A stretch of DNA of 64,000 nucleotides from Xanthobacteraceae bacterium (GTDB lineage Bacteria; Pseudomonadota; Alphaproteobacteria; Rhizobiales; Xanthobacteraceae). Made by a program: the position numbers and the translations under genes. The stretch spans positions 248,001 to 312,000 of the forward strand of contig CP075369.1 of assembly GCA_019454205.1 (NCBI GenBank), read 5' to 3'. The notes under the pieces are model-generated. The model did not search any database, was not told the origin of the DNA, and saw only the letters and a list, made by a program, of their open reading frames with translations. Numbering within the stretch: the stretch's first letter is position 1; the number at the start of each line of letters is the position of its first letter. Shown here piece after piece: positions 8,396 through 17,270 of the stretch.

Positions 8396-9106
8396 ATGAC
8401 ACAGCAGGTTTCCTCGGTGGCGCAGGGTATTTCGAAGGTTGATCCCTCCGCGTCCTATCGCTTCGTGATTGCGGACGATCATCCGTTGTTCCGCGGCGCT
8501 CTGAAGCAAGCCGTTGGGCAGCAATTCAGCGCCACGAAAATTTTCGAGGCCGGCGGCTTCGAGGAACTGCAGGGTTTGCTCGAACGCGAAGGCGACATGG
8601 ATCTCGTGCTGCTCGATTTGAGCATGCCGGGCGTGCGCGGCTTCTCCGGCCTGCTTTATTTGCGTGCGCAGTTTCCCGGCGTGCCGGTGGTGATCGTCTC
8701 CGCCAACGAAGAGCCGGATGTGATCCGCCGTTGCATGGAATTCGGCGCGAGCGGTTTCGTGCCGAAGACGCTCAGCGTCGATGTCATGCGCACGGCGATT
8801 CACAGGGTGCTCGACGGCGGCGTATGGACCCCGCCCGATATCGATCTCACGTCGACCGACGACAAGGAAACGCGCGATCTCGTCGCCCGGCTTGCAACGC
8901 TGACGCCGCAACAGGTGCGCGTATTGATGATGCTTTCCGAAGGCCTGCTGAACAAGCAGATTGCCTTCGAACTCGCGGTGTCGGAAGCGACCGTAAAAGC
9001 CCACGTCTCGGCAATTTTGCAGAAGCTCAACGTCGAAAGCCGCACGCAGGCCGTGATCGCCGCTTCCAAGATCGAAGCGGGCCAGTGGCCGAAATCGCTT
9101 AATTGA
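8396..9106 (+). CDS. NarL/LuxR-type response regulator (CrbR-like)
   Basis: 236 residues. The receiver domain (about 21-140) has the acidic pair in FVIADDHPLF (Asp27/Asp28), the predicted phosphorylation site Asp74 in LVLLDLSMPG, and a Lys in FVPKTLS. The LuxR-type DNA-binding domain (about 168-228) contains LTPQQVRVLMMLSEGLLNKQI and VSEATVKAHVSAILQKL. ATG 8396 was chosen because family proteins start just before the receiver. An AAGAG lies upstream. It converges on the hybrid kinase gene, 9 bases away, and is divergent from the symporter. CrbR/ErdR regulators in Vibrio and Pseudomonas activate acetyl-CoA synthetase and acetate use, and I infer the same role here. Confidence 0.88.
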   Translation: MTQQVSSVAQGISKVDPSASYRFVIADDHPLFRGALKQAVGQQFSATKIFEAGGFEELQGLLEREGDMDLVLLDLSMPGVRGFSGLLYLRAQFPGVPVVIVSANEEPDVIRRCMEFGASGFVPKTLSVDVMRTAIHRVLDGGVWTPPDIDLTSTDDKETRDLVARLATLTPQQVRVLMMLSEGLLNKQIAFELAVSEATVKAHVSAILQKLNVESRTQAVIAASKIEAGQWPKSLN

Positions 9107-9115
9107 TCTTCCGGA

Positions 9116-12100
9116 CTACTCCGCCGCCGGCCGCGTCACTCTCCACTGCGCGAGGAACGCGCGCAGGGCGCCGGGGCGGAGCGGCTTGTTCAGGACATGG
9201 ATGTTGCGGTCGCGCGCTTCGTCGCGGACCTTCGGCGTGCGGTCGGCGGTAATCAGCGCGGCCGGCATGTCTGCTCCGAGCGTTTCGCGAAGCGCCGCGA
9301 CCGCATCGATGCCGTTGCCGTGATCGAGGTGATAATCGACGAGCAGCACATCCGGACGCTGACCGCCGCGTTGAATCAATTCCTGCGCGCCCTGCAGTTC
9401 TCCGGCGGTAAGGACGTGGCAGCCCCATCCCGTCAGCAGGATGCGCATGCCGTCCAGAATCTGCGGTTCGTTGTCGATGCAAAGCGCGACGATGCCTTCG
9501 AGCGGCGCGATCGGCGCAGGGGTCGCCGCGACTCTCTCGGTGGCAACACCGAGCGCGACGGTCGGCACCTGCACCGTGAAACACGAGCCTTTGCGCGATT
9601 TCGAGCGTAGCGTGATCTTGTGACCGAGCACGCGGCCGATGCGCTCGACGATGGACAAACCGAGGCCGAGGCCGCGCGCGGCACGCGCGCCACGGTCGAG
9701 TCGCTGGAATTCGCGGAAGATTACCTTCTGCTGGGAAGCGGGTATGCCGAGGCCGGTATCGTGCACCTCGATTCGCACTTCGCCCTTCAGGCGGCGGCAG
9801 CCGACAAGGACGCGGCCCTTGGACGTATATTTGATCGCGTTCGATACGAGGTTTTGCAGCAGGCGCCGCAATAGCCGCCGGTCGGAGCGGATATTCAGCG
9901 ACGAGGGAATGAAGAAAAGCTGCAAGCCCTTTTCGGCCGCGAGCGGGGCGAACTCGACATTCAACTGGCTGAACAGGTCGTTGATGCGGAAATTCGTGAA
10001 CTCCGGCTGCATCGCGCCGGTGTCGAGTCTGGAGATATCGAGCAACGCGCCGAGAATTTCCTCGACCGCTTCGAGCGAGGCGTCGACGTTGCCCGCGAGC
10101 TTCGCTTCATCCCGGCCTTTTTCTCGTTCGACCAGACTGGTCGCGTAGAGCCGCGCCGCGTTCAACGGCTGGAGAATGTCGTGACTGGCGGCGGCGAGGA
10201 AGCGCGTCTTCGAGATGTTCGCTTCGTCGGCTTCGGCCTTTGCGCGGGCGAGTTCGTGGTTAAGACGCGTAAGCTCCTCGGTGCGCTCTTTCACGCGGCG
10301 TTCCAGCGCTTCCGCGGCTTCGAACGACGGTGTGATGTCGGTATAGGTTACGACGATGCCGCCGTCGGGCATCCGGTTCGTCCGCACTTCGACGACGATG
10401 CCGCGTTTAGACAATCGTTCGTGGAAGATATCCGTCCGCCTGCCGTAACGCTCCAGCCGGTCTTGCAGGATCGCGTCGATGGTGCCGGTGCCGAAATCTC
10501 CGCGCTCGGCGAGACGGTAGAGGATTTCGTCGAGCCGCGCGCCGACGCGAACGAGATCGGGCGGCAGTTCCAGCATCTCGCCGAAGTAGCGGTTCCATGT
10601 GACGAGCTGCATCTGCTTGTCGAACACCGCGATGCCCTGGCGGACATGGTCGAGCGCGGTTTGCAGGATTTCGCGGTTGTACTGGATTGCTTCGGAGGCG
10701 TCGTCGAGCAGCTTCAGCGCCGCCTTGGTCGAAACCGTGCGCTTGCGCAGCAACAGCGAGAGCACGAGCCGCGACGATGCGGCGCCGATTGCGGAAGCGA
10801 GCAGATGCTCGGCGTAGCGCAACAGGTGCACGTCCGCTTCGCGCTTCGGCTCCAGCGACAGGCCGCGCGTTTCCGCGAAACTCTCGAAGGATGTGCGCGC
10901 CCGCTCCTCGCCGAGATAGCGTGCCACAGTCGCGAGCAGCTCCTCGACGGTTACGGTAGAGCGCCACAGCATGAAGCTCGGCGCCATTGGCGTCAGGTTC
11001 GAGGGCACGAAAACGTTGGCTTGGAGCCGCTCGATCGGTGCCGGCCGCGTAAGCCACGAGACCAGCACGAACAGGATGATGTTGACGCCGAGGCTCCACA
11101 GCACGCCATGGGTAAGCGGCGCGAGGCCGCTCAGCCCGAACAGCGCCTGCGGTCGCAGAAACTGAAGGCCGAACAAGCCGCTATCGAGGGTTTTGCGGTC
11201 CACGAAGCCGGATTCGACGAAGCTTGGCAGCAGAAGCGTGAACGCCCAGATCATCACCCCGCCGGTGATGCCCGCGATTGCGCCCATCGCCGTAGCGCGG
11301 CGCCAGAACATGCCGCCGAAGAAGGCCGGCCCGAACTGCGCGACGGCCGCGAAGGAAAGCAGGCCGATCTGCGCAAGCTGCGCTTCGCCCGCGAAACGGT
11401 AATAGAAATAGGCGAGGCACAGCACCGCGAAGATGGCGATGCGCCGCGCCCGCAACAGCACCGCGCCCATGTCGGCACGCGATTCCGGATTGGAATCACG
11501 GCCGCGCCAGCGCAGCAGCGCGGGTACGACGAGATCGTTCGACACCATGATCGCAACCGCGACGCTCTCGACGATCACCATCGCGGTTGCCGCCGACAGC
11601 CCGCCGATGAAGGCGATCATTGCGATCCACCCGCTCTGCGCATTCAGCGGCAGCGCAAGCAGGTACATGTCGCTGTCTACCGAGCCGCGCGGGAATACTG
11701 TGAGACCGGCAATGGCGATCGGCACGACGAACAGGTTGATGAGAATGAGGTAGAACGGAAACAGCCACGCCGCGCGGCGGATTTCGTTGGGACCGTTGTT
11801 CTCGACCACCGTGACGTGAAACTGCCGGGGCAGCAGCACGATGCAGAGAAACGACAGCGTGGTCATCGTCAGCCATGTGGCCGGGTCGGGCCACTTGGTG
11901 AATGTCGGCAGCACGTCGGTTTGCAGGTTTGCGCGCGAAATCAGGTCGAGCGGACCCGCGAACAGGAAGAAAGTGACGTAAACGCCTACGATCAGGAATG
12001 CGATCAGCTTGATCAGCGACTCCGTGGCAATCGCCAGCATCAATCCTTCCTGATGCTCGGTGGCGTCGATGTGGCGCGTACCGAACAGGATCGCAAATAG

Positions 12101-12619
12101 CGCCATCGTCAGCGTCACGAGAATGGCGAGGTCGCCCACGATGGGAATGTCGTGTCCTGCGGTTGTCTGCGACTGGCCGAGCATGGTCAGGAGCGAGGCC
12201 GACACCGCTTTCAGCTGAAGCGCGATATAGGGCACCGCACCGATCACCGCGACCAGCGTCACGATGGCTGCGACCGCCTGGTTCTTCCCGTAACGCGCGG
12301 CAATGAAATCCGCGATCGAGGTGATGTTCTGCGATTTCGCGAGCCGGAGGATCTTGAGGATGAACGGATAGCACAGTCCGATCATCAGCATCGGGCCGAG
12401 ATAGATGGTCAGGAAGTCCAGCCCCTGCCGCGAAGAGAGACCTACCGAGCCGAAGAAGGTCCACGAAGTGCAATAGACCGCGAGCGAGAGCGGATAGATG
12501 ATCGGGCGCGCGCCGCGAACCGCCCATTGCGGCCTGCCACGGTCGCCGTAGCTCGCCACGGCAAACAGGAAGCCGATGTAGCCGAGCGCGATGAGGACGA
12601 CGACCCAACCTTGCAGCAT
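9116..12619 (-). CDS. Hybrid sensor histidine kinase with sodium/solute-symporter sensor domain (CrbS-like)
   Basis: 1167 residues. Residues 1 to about 500 form a solute:sodium symporter-like domain with about 13 membrane helices (SLAVYCTSWTFFGSVGLSSR, DFIAARYGKNQAVAAIVTL). A linker region (about 560-640) is followed by a PAS domain (about 655-770) and a coiled coil. Then come HisKA (LAAASHDILQPLNAARL, His near 811), HATPase (NLVSNAIKYTSKG near 923; GLGLGLSIVERI) and a C-terminal receiver (LLVDYHLDHG, Asp near 1093). This is the CrbS/ErcS'/NahK-type architecture, in which a transporter domain senses or gates an organic acid. It faces the NarL-type regulator and adjoins the symporter genes, so a carboxylate-responsive pair is the best inference. 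Confidence 0.9.
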   Translation of the reverse strand: MLQGWVVVLIALGYIGFLFAVASYGDRGRPQWAVRGARPIIYPLSLAVYCTSWTFFGSVGLSSRQGLDFLTIYLGPMLMIGLCYPFILKILRLAKSQNITSIADFIAARYGKNQAVAAIVTLVAVIGAVPYIALQLKAVSASLLTMLGQSQTTAGHDIPIVGDLAILVTLTMALFAILFGTRHIDATEHQEGLMLAIATESLIKLIAFLIVGVYVTFFLFAGPLDLISRANLQTDVLPTFTKWPDPATWLTMTTLSFLCIVLLPRQFHVTVVENNGPNEIRRAAWLFPFYLILINLFVVPIAIAGLTVFPRGSVDSDMYLLALPLNAQSGWIAMIAFIGGLSAATAMVIVESVAVAIMVSNDLVVPALLRWRGRDSNPESRADMGAVLLRARRIAIFAVLCLAYFYYRFAGEAQLAQIGLLSFAAVAQFGPAFFGGMFWRRATAMGAIAGITGGVMIWAFTLLLPSFVESGFVDRKTLDSGLFGLQFLRPQALFGLSGLAPLTHGVLWSLGVNIILFVLVSWLTRPAPIERLQANVFVPSNLTPMAPSFMLWRSTVTVEELLATVARYLGEERARTSFESFAETRGLSLEPKREADVHLLRYAEHLLASAIGAASSRLVLSLLLRKRTVSTKAALKLLDDASEAIQYNREILQTALDHVRQGIAVFDKQMQLVTWNRYFGEMLELPPDLVRVGARLDEILYRLAERGDFGTGTIDAILQDRLERYGRRTDIFHERLSKRGIVVEVRTNRMPDGGIVVTYTDITPSFEAAEALERRVKERTEELTRLNHELARAKAEADEANISKTRFLAAASHDILQPLNAARLYATSLVEREKGRDEAKLAGNVDASLEAVEEILGALLDISRLDTGAMQPEFTNFRINDLFSQLNVEFAPLAAEKGLQLFFIPSSLNIRSDRRLLRRLLQNLVSNAIKYTSKGRVLVGCRRLKGEVRIEVHDTGLGIPASQQKVIFREFQRLDRGARAARGLGLGLSIVERIGRVLGHKITLRSKSRKGSCFTVQVPTVALGVATERVAATPAPIAPLEGIVALCIDNEPQILDGMRILLTGWGCHVLTAGELQGAQELIQRGGQRPDVLLVDYHLDHGNGIDAVAALRETLGADMPAALITADRTPKVRDEARDRNIHVLNKPLRPGALRAFLAQWRVTRPAAE

Positions 12620-12777
12620 GGCGGTTCTTCTATCCGGTTCGCGTCACCAGCCCCACAAAAATACGGATTATCCTTACGCGTGGGGGATTTGACAGGAAGG
12701 GGACCATAGCGCGATGAGCTTGTCCATGATCGCGGGGCTGCCGCCCGCGCAGCCGCCAAAGGTGGTAAAGGGGTGAC

Positions 12778-13413
12778 ATGAGTCTGGTAGATTGGGTTCT
12801 CGGTATTCCGGCCTATTTCCGGCGCAAGCCGCCCATCGATACGCGCGAGAAGCTGATCGATTTTCTCGACTCCCGCGCGGCCTTCCTGATTCAGAAGAAC
12901 ATCTTCGATTACGCGCGCGCCCGTTCCGGTCCCTACTTCTCCTACATCATCAAGGAAAAAGCGTTTCAGGAATCGGTCGAAGTCTCGCGCTGGACCGGTT
13001 ATCCGACCGGGCTGGCTGCGGTGGCCGAAATCGTGCGCGGCGTTCTTTTTAACGACGCCGACCGAAAGCCCCTGAATGACGCGATATCGAGTGCGGCACT
13101 GGCCGCCTTCGACAAATATCCGGTGCCGAAAATGCTCGGCGCCGAAACATGGAAGAAGGCGCGCGAAACGCTGATCGAACGCCTCGCCAATATCGACACG
13201 CACCCGCCGAAATTTGCGAAGGACGTAATTCTTCCCTACGCGCAGATCCTTTATGACTCGCAGCCGATCCACGAGGAGTTGCGCAAGCGCGACTTTGAAA
13301 TGATCCAGGCGCAGTTGCGTATAAATCTGGTCAATATGCACGACGAGTTTGAAAGCCGCGCAAGAAAGGCGGAGCTGCTTTCCGATCTCGGCGTTGCAGT
13401 GAAAGCTGCATAG
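12778..13413 (+). CDS. Conserved hypothetical protein next to exonuclease-CBS-DUF294 gene
   Basis: 211 residues, soluble and mostly helical, with no signal peptide or membrane segment. N-terminal MSLVDWVLGIPAYFRRKPP could be amphipathic. A middle stretch has FDYARARSGPYFSYIIKEKAFQESVEVSRWTGYPTG. The C-terminus is strongly helical. I do not recognise a named domain. It lies 10 bases upstream of the exonuclease-CBS-nucleotidyltransferase gene on the same strand, so they almost certainly form one transcript, and it is divergent from the symporter-kinase gene. Its repeated association with acetate-type symporter/kinase loci is from memory and not verified here. Confidence 0.7.
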   Translation: MSLVDWVLGIPAYFRRKPPIDTREKLIDFLDSRAAFLIQKNIFDYARARSGPYFSYIIKEKAFQESVEVSRWTGYPTGLAAVAEIVRGVLFNDADRKPLNDAISSAALAAFDKYPVPKMLGAETWKKARETLIERLANIDTHPPKFAKDVILPYAQILYDSQPIHEELRKRDFEMIQAQLRINLVNMHDEFESRARKAELLSDLGVAVKAA

Positions 13414-13422
13414 AGCGCAGGC

Positions 13423-15567
13423 ATGGCCGACCGCACCAGCGCAACACCGCTCCTCGCGCTCGATGCCGTCGTTCTCGACACGGAAACAACCAGTCTCGAC
13501 CCGCGCGTGGCCCGCATTGTCGAGGTCGGCGCGGTGCGGCTTGCCGCGGGCAGGTTGCAGGAGGACACGGCGTTCAGGTCGCTGGTCAATCCCGGCATCC
13601 CGATCCCGCCGGTTTCGACAAGCGTTCACGGCATCGACGACGCGAAAGTGGCATCCGCTCCCGATTACGCATCGCTGTGGCCGCGGCTGAGCGATTTCAT
13701 GGATGGCGCGGTGCTGATCGGCCATTCCATCGGCTACGACCTTGCGATCATGGCGCGCGAGGCCGAGCGCGCGAAAATTCCGTTCTCCCGCCCGCGTACG
13801 CTCGATGTACGTTTGCTCGCGCAGATCGTCGAGCCGGCGCTGGCCGGTTACTCGCTCGACAATCTCGCGGTCTGGCTCGGCGTGGATGCGAAGGACCGCC
13901 ACTCCGCCTACGGCGATGCACTGACGGCGGCCCGCATTTTCGTGGCGCTGGTGCCGAAACTTCGCGAAGGCAACATCCGCACGCTGGCGGAAGCCGAAGC
14001 TGCCTGCGGCAAGCTCACGACCGCGCTAGAGGAACAGCATCGCGCGGGCTGGGTCGAGCCGGTGCTCTCGCCCGCGCGGCTGGATGCGGAGCGCGTGCTC
14101 GCGCGCCTCGACGCTTATCCCTATCGCCATCGCGTGCGCGAATTGATGTCGTCGCCGCCGATGTATGTCTCCGGCAGCGCGGTGTTGCAGGAAGCGCTGA
14201 AGATCCTGACCGACCGGCGGATCAGTTCGCTGTTCGTGACGCCTCCCGGAAAGAATCCCGGCGAGGGACCGTTCGCGCAATCCGAAAGCGGCATCATCAC
14301 CGAGCGCGATATTCTACGCGCGATATGCCGGGACGGGACCGGCGTGCTGGAAAAGCCTGCCGGAAATATCGCAAGCCGTCCGCTCGCCTGTGTGCTGGCC
14401 GACGCATTTGTTTATCGCGCGATCGGCCGCATGGATCGCCTTTCCGTGCGCCACCTCGGCGTGGTGGACGAGACTGGCACCGTCGTCGGCGCGTTGACTG
14501 CGCGCGATCTTCTGCGGCTGCGCGCGCGCGATGCGGTGACGCTCGGCGATGAGATCGAGGAGGCGAGGGACGTACACGAACTCGGTCAGGCGTGGTCCAC
14601 GCTGCCGTCGGTTGCGCGCGGCCTGATGGATGAGGGAATCGAAGCGCGCGACATCGCCGCGATCATTTCGCGCGAACTCGGCGCGCTAACGCGGCGCGCC
14701 GGGCAGATCGCGGAAATGCGCATGCGCGAAGCGGGCCGCGGCGATCCGCCCGTGCCTTATGCGTTGCTGGTGCTTGGCTCGGCAGGGCGTGGCGAAAGCC
14801 TGCTGGCGATGGATCAGGACAACGCCATCGTATTTGCGCAGGGCGAACCGGACGGCCCGGAAGACAAGTGGTTCGCGGAACTCGGTACCCATGTCGCCGA
14901 CATTCTTCATGACGTCGGCGTGCCGTATTGCACGGGCGGCGTGATGGCGAAGAACGCGCAATGGCGCGGCAGCGTAGAGACGTGGCGCAAGCGCGTGCAG
15001 GACTGGATCGTGCGTTCCGATCCGGAAGACCTGCTGGCGGTAGATATATTCTTCGATTTCCGCGCGGTGCATGGTTCCGGCGCACTGGCGGTGGAGTTGT
15101 GGCGCGACGCATATCGCTTCGCCGAGGGGCAAACGGGTTTCGCGAAACTGCTTGCCGAGGCGGGCGGCAATTTCAGTCCGCCGCTCGGCTGGTTCGGGTT
15201 CCGCACCGAGAACGGCCGCATGGACCTGAAAAAAGGCGGGCTGTTCGTTATTGTCTCGACCGCGCGCGTCCTTGCGATTTTTTACGGCATCCCGGAACAT
15301 TCCACGAAGGCCCGTATCGAAAGCGTGCGCGCGAAGGTGGCATCTTCCACGGGCGGCCTCGATGCAATGATCGAGGCGCAGCGTGTGATTCTCGCCGCGA
15401 TCCTCGATCAGCAGCTTGCCGACATGGCCGCCGGGCGTCCGCCCTCGAATAAGGTCGACCCGAAGCGGCTTTCCGCGCCTATGCAGGCAAAGCTGAAAGA
15501 AGTGCTAGGCTCCATCGGCAATACCGGTGAAATGCTTCGCGACTACCTGACCGCGGGGCCAATCTGA
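13423..15567 (+). CDS. Fusion: DEDDh 3'-5' exonuclease + CBS pair + DUF294 nucleotidyltransferase-like domains
   Basis: 714 residues. Residues about 14-185 are a DnaQ/RNase T-type exonuclease with VVLDTETTSLDP (Asp19, Glu21) and the HxxxxD motif HSAYGD. Residues about 230-370 are two CBS domains (VRELMSSPPMYVSGSA; RHLGVVDETGTVVGALT). From about 440 there is a DUF294 putative nucleotidyltransferase domain with GSAGRGESLLAMDQD, and the DUF294 C-terminal helical domain ends the protein. CBS domains usually bind adenine nucleotides, so the protein could link nucleotide state to a nucleotidyl transfer or nuclease reaction. Similar CBS-DUF294 and exonuclease genes accompany acetate symporter/CrbS loci in gammaproteobacteria, often as separate genes. 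Substrate unknown. Confidence 0.85.
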   Translation: MADRTSATPLLALDAVVLDTETTSLDPRVARIVEVGAVRLAAGRLQEDTAFRSLVNPGIPIPPVSTSVHGIDDAKVASAPDYASLWPRLSDFMDGAVLIGHSIGYDLAIMAREAERAKIPFSRPRTLDVRLLAQIVEPALAGYSLDNLAVWLGVDAKDRHSAYGDALTAARIFVALVPKLREGNIRTLAEAEAACGKLTTALEEQHRAGWVEPVLSPARLDAERVLARLDAYPYRHRVRELMSSPPMYVSGSAVLQEALKILTDRRISSLFVTPPGKNPGEGPFAQSESGIITERDILRAICRDGTGVLEKPAGNIASRPLACVLADAFVYRAIGRMDRLSVRHLGVVDETGTVVGALTARDLLRLRARDAVTLGDEIEEARDVHELGQAWSTLPSVARGLMDEGIEARDIAAIISRELGALTRRAGQIAEMRMREAGRGDPPVPYALLVLGSAGRGESLLAMDQDNAIVFAQGEPDGPEDKWFAELGTHVADILHDVGVPYCTGGVMAKNAQWRGSVETWRKRVQDWIVRSDPEDLLAVDIFFDFRAVHGSGALAVELWRDAYRFAEGQTGFAKLLAEAGGNFSPPLGWFGFRTENGRMDLKKGGLFVIVSTARVLAIFYGIPEHSTKARIESVRAKVASSTGGLDAMIEAQRVILAAILDQQLADMAAGRPPSNKVDPKRLSAPMQAKLKEVLGSIGNTGEMLRDYLTAGPI

Positions 15568-15578
15568 AGGAGAGTAAA

Positions 15579-16004
15579 ATGGGCGGCATGTGGGAAGAGT
15601 TCAAAAAGTTCGCATTGAAAGGCAACGTGGTCGATCTCGCAGTAGCGGTCATCATCGGTGCCGCCTTCGGCAAGATCGTCGAATCCGTGGTGGCAGATCT
15701 GTTCATGCCGATCGTCGGCGCGGTGCTCGGCGGCCTCGACTTCTCGAATTATTTCCTCGCGCTTTCGAGCAATGTGAACGCACCGTCGCTCGTCGAGGCG
15801 AAGAAGCAGGGCGCCGTGCTTGCTTACGGCAGCTTCCTGACCATCGTCATCAACTTCGCGATCATCGCGGCGATCCTCTTCATCGTCGTGAAGGCGATCA
15901 ATCGCCTGAAAGCGAAGGAAGCCGCGAAGCCGGAGCCGGAAGCGCCGCCGTCCAAGGAAGTGCAGCTCCTCACCGAGATTCGCGATGCGCTTGTGAAGAA
16001 GTAA
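15579..16004 (+). CDS. mscL: Large-conductance mechanosensitive channel MscL
   Basis: 141 residues, typical for MscL. N-terminal amphipathic helix MWEEFKKFALKGNVVDLAVAV leads into the pore helix TM1 with the conserved AVIIGAAFGKIVESVV stretch. A periplasmic loop and TM2 (GSFLTIVINFAIIAAILFIVVKAINRL) follow, then a charged C-terminal bundle helix ending in EVQLLTEIRDALVKK. The channel opens under high membrane tension to release solutes during hypo-osmotic shock. ATG 15579 follows AAGGAGAG by 5 bases. It starts only 12 bases after the previous gene and is followed by a clear terminator hairpin. Confidence 0.95.
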   Translation: MGGMWEEFKKFALKGNVVDLAVAVIIGAAFGKIVESVVADLFMPIVGAVLGGLDFSNYFLALSSNVNAPSLVEAKKQGAVLAYGSFLTIVINFAIIAAILFIVVKAINRLKAKEAAKPEPEAPPSKEVQLLTEIRDALVKK

Positions 16005-16040
16005 CGGGCATAGCTGCCCAACCCGTCTGACTTGCCTGCC

Positions 16041-16080
16041 ATGCCGGGGAGGGTTCAAATCCTCTCCGGCATTTCTTTTT
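16041..16080 (+). terminator. Rho-independent terminator of mscL
   Basis: A 13-bp stem (16041-16053 with 16060-16072, two wobble pairs) with loop TTCAAA is followed by TTTCTTTTT. The loop and 3' arm resemble the T-arm/acceptor end of a tRNA, but no tRNA body precedes it. Confidence 0.8.
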
Positions 16081-16094
16081 GAATTGGCGGTTCG

Positions 16095-17270
16095 ATGACG
16101 AGTGGAAAATTATTCGATAGCTTGAGCGCGCCGGCGAAAAGCCTGCCCGAAAGCGGCATCGTCGAGGTGATGAACTACGGCCGCAGGCGCGAGGGCACGA
16201 TTGCGCTCTGGGCCGGCGAGGGCGATCTGCCGACGCCAGATTTCATTACCGACGCCGCTGCGCGCTCGCTAAAGAACGGCGAAACCTTCTACACTTGGCA
16301 GCGCGGCATCCCGGAATTGCGCGAGCATCTCGCGCTCTATCATCAGCGTCTCTATGGCGTACCGGCGGACCGCGAGCGCTACTTCGTCTGCGGCTCCGGC
16401 ATGCAGGCAATCCAGATTGCGTTCGCCATGACGATGCAGGCGGGTGAGGAAGTCATCATTCCTTCCCCGACATGGCCGAACGCCGCCGCGGCAGCGCAGG
16501 TGATCGGCGCGAAGCCCGTGTTCGTGGAAATGGATTTCGGCGAGAGCGGTTTCTCGCTCGATCTCTCTAGGATCGAGAGCCTCATCAATCCTCGCACGCG
16601 CACGATCTTCCTGAATACGCCGGCCAACCCTTCCGGCTGGGTCGCGACGCTGGACGATTTACGGAACGTGCTTGCGCTCGCGCGCAAGCGCGGTATCTGG
16701 ATCATCGCCGACGAAATCTACGCACGCTTCTACTGGAAAGGCGAGGAACGCGCGCCATCCTTCCGCGACGTAATGGATCCGGAAGACCGCATCATCTTCG
16801 TGAATACCTTTTCCAAAAATTGGGCCATGACCGGCTGGCGCATGGGCTGGCTAGAGACGCATCCCTCGCTGGGGCAGGTCGTCGAAAACCTGATCCAGTA
16901 TTCGACTTCCGGCGTCGCCGTCTTCATGCAACGCGCGGGCATTGCCGCGCTGGAAAAAGGCGAGCCTTTCGTCAGGCACATGATCGAACGCTCTCGTCGC
17001 GGGCGCGAGATAACGATGAACGTACTGGGAAGAAGCAACCGCGTGCGCCTCGCGCCGCCGGATGGCGCGTTTTACGCGTTCTTTTCGGTAGAGGGCGAAA
17101 ATGATTCGCGCGCGCTGGCATTGAAGCTGATCGACGAAGCCGGTGTCGGCCTCGCACCCGGCACGGCCTTCGGTCCCGGTGCGGGTGCTTTCCTGCGTAT
17201 CTGTTTCTTGCGCAGTCCGGAGAGTCTCGAGATTGCGGTCAACCGCATTGCGGACTGGCTGAAGCGCTGA
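16095..17270 (+). CDS. PLP-dependent class I/II aminotransferase (AspB family)
   Basis: 391 residues, the usual length of fold-type I aminotransferases. Visible motifs are the glycine-rich loop region (FVCGSGMQAIQIAF), NTPANPSGW with the conserved Asn, an Asp in IIADEIYARFYW, and the PLP-binding lysine in NTFSKNWAMTGWRMGW. The C-terminal LRICFLRS contains the substrate-carboxylate arginine. The closest types act on aspartate, kynurenine or other amino acids. The exact substrate cannot be told from sequence. It is a single-gene unit after the mscL terminator, with a 243-base gap following. Confidence 0.88.
   Translation: MTSGKLFDSLSAPAKSLPESGIVEVMNYGRRREGTIALWAGEGDLPTPDFITDAAARSLKNGETFYTWQRGIPELREHLALYHQRLYGVPADRERYFVCGSGMQAIQIAFAMTMQAGEEVIIPSPTWPNAAAAAQVIGAKPVFVEMDFGESGFSLDLSRIESLINPRTRTIFLNTPANPSGWVATLDDLRNVLALARKRGIWIIADEIYARFYWKGEERAPSFRDVMDPEDRIIFVNTFSKNWAMTGWRMGWLETHPSLGQVVENLIQYSTSGVAVFMQRAGIAALEKGEPFVRHMIERSRRGREITMNVLGRSNRVRLAPPDGAFYAFFSVEGENDSRALALKLIDEAGVGLAPGTAFGPGAGAFLRICFLRSPESLEIAVNRIADWLKR

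Noticed and set aside
10181..12100. Rightward ORF of 639 codons opposite the hybrid kinase
   Set aside because: It is antisense to clear SSF, PAS and kinase domains. The protein is rich in Arg/Glu/Gln/His without any motif.
12714..12776. 20-codon ORF just before the conserved hypothetical gene
   Set aside because: Poor ribosome-binding site, low-complexity Pro/Lys tail and no structure nearby. It probably arises by chance in leader sequence.
16005..16075. Possible tRNA gene ending GGTTCAAATCC...CCGGCA after mscL
   Set aside because: There is no matching 5' acceptor arm, D arm or anticodon stem, and no CCA. A plain terminator hairpin explains the sequence.
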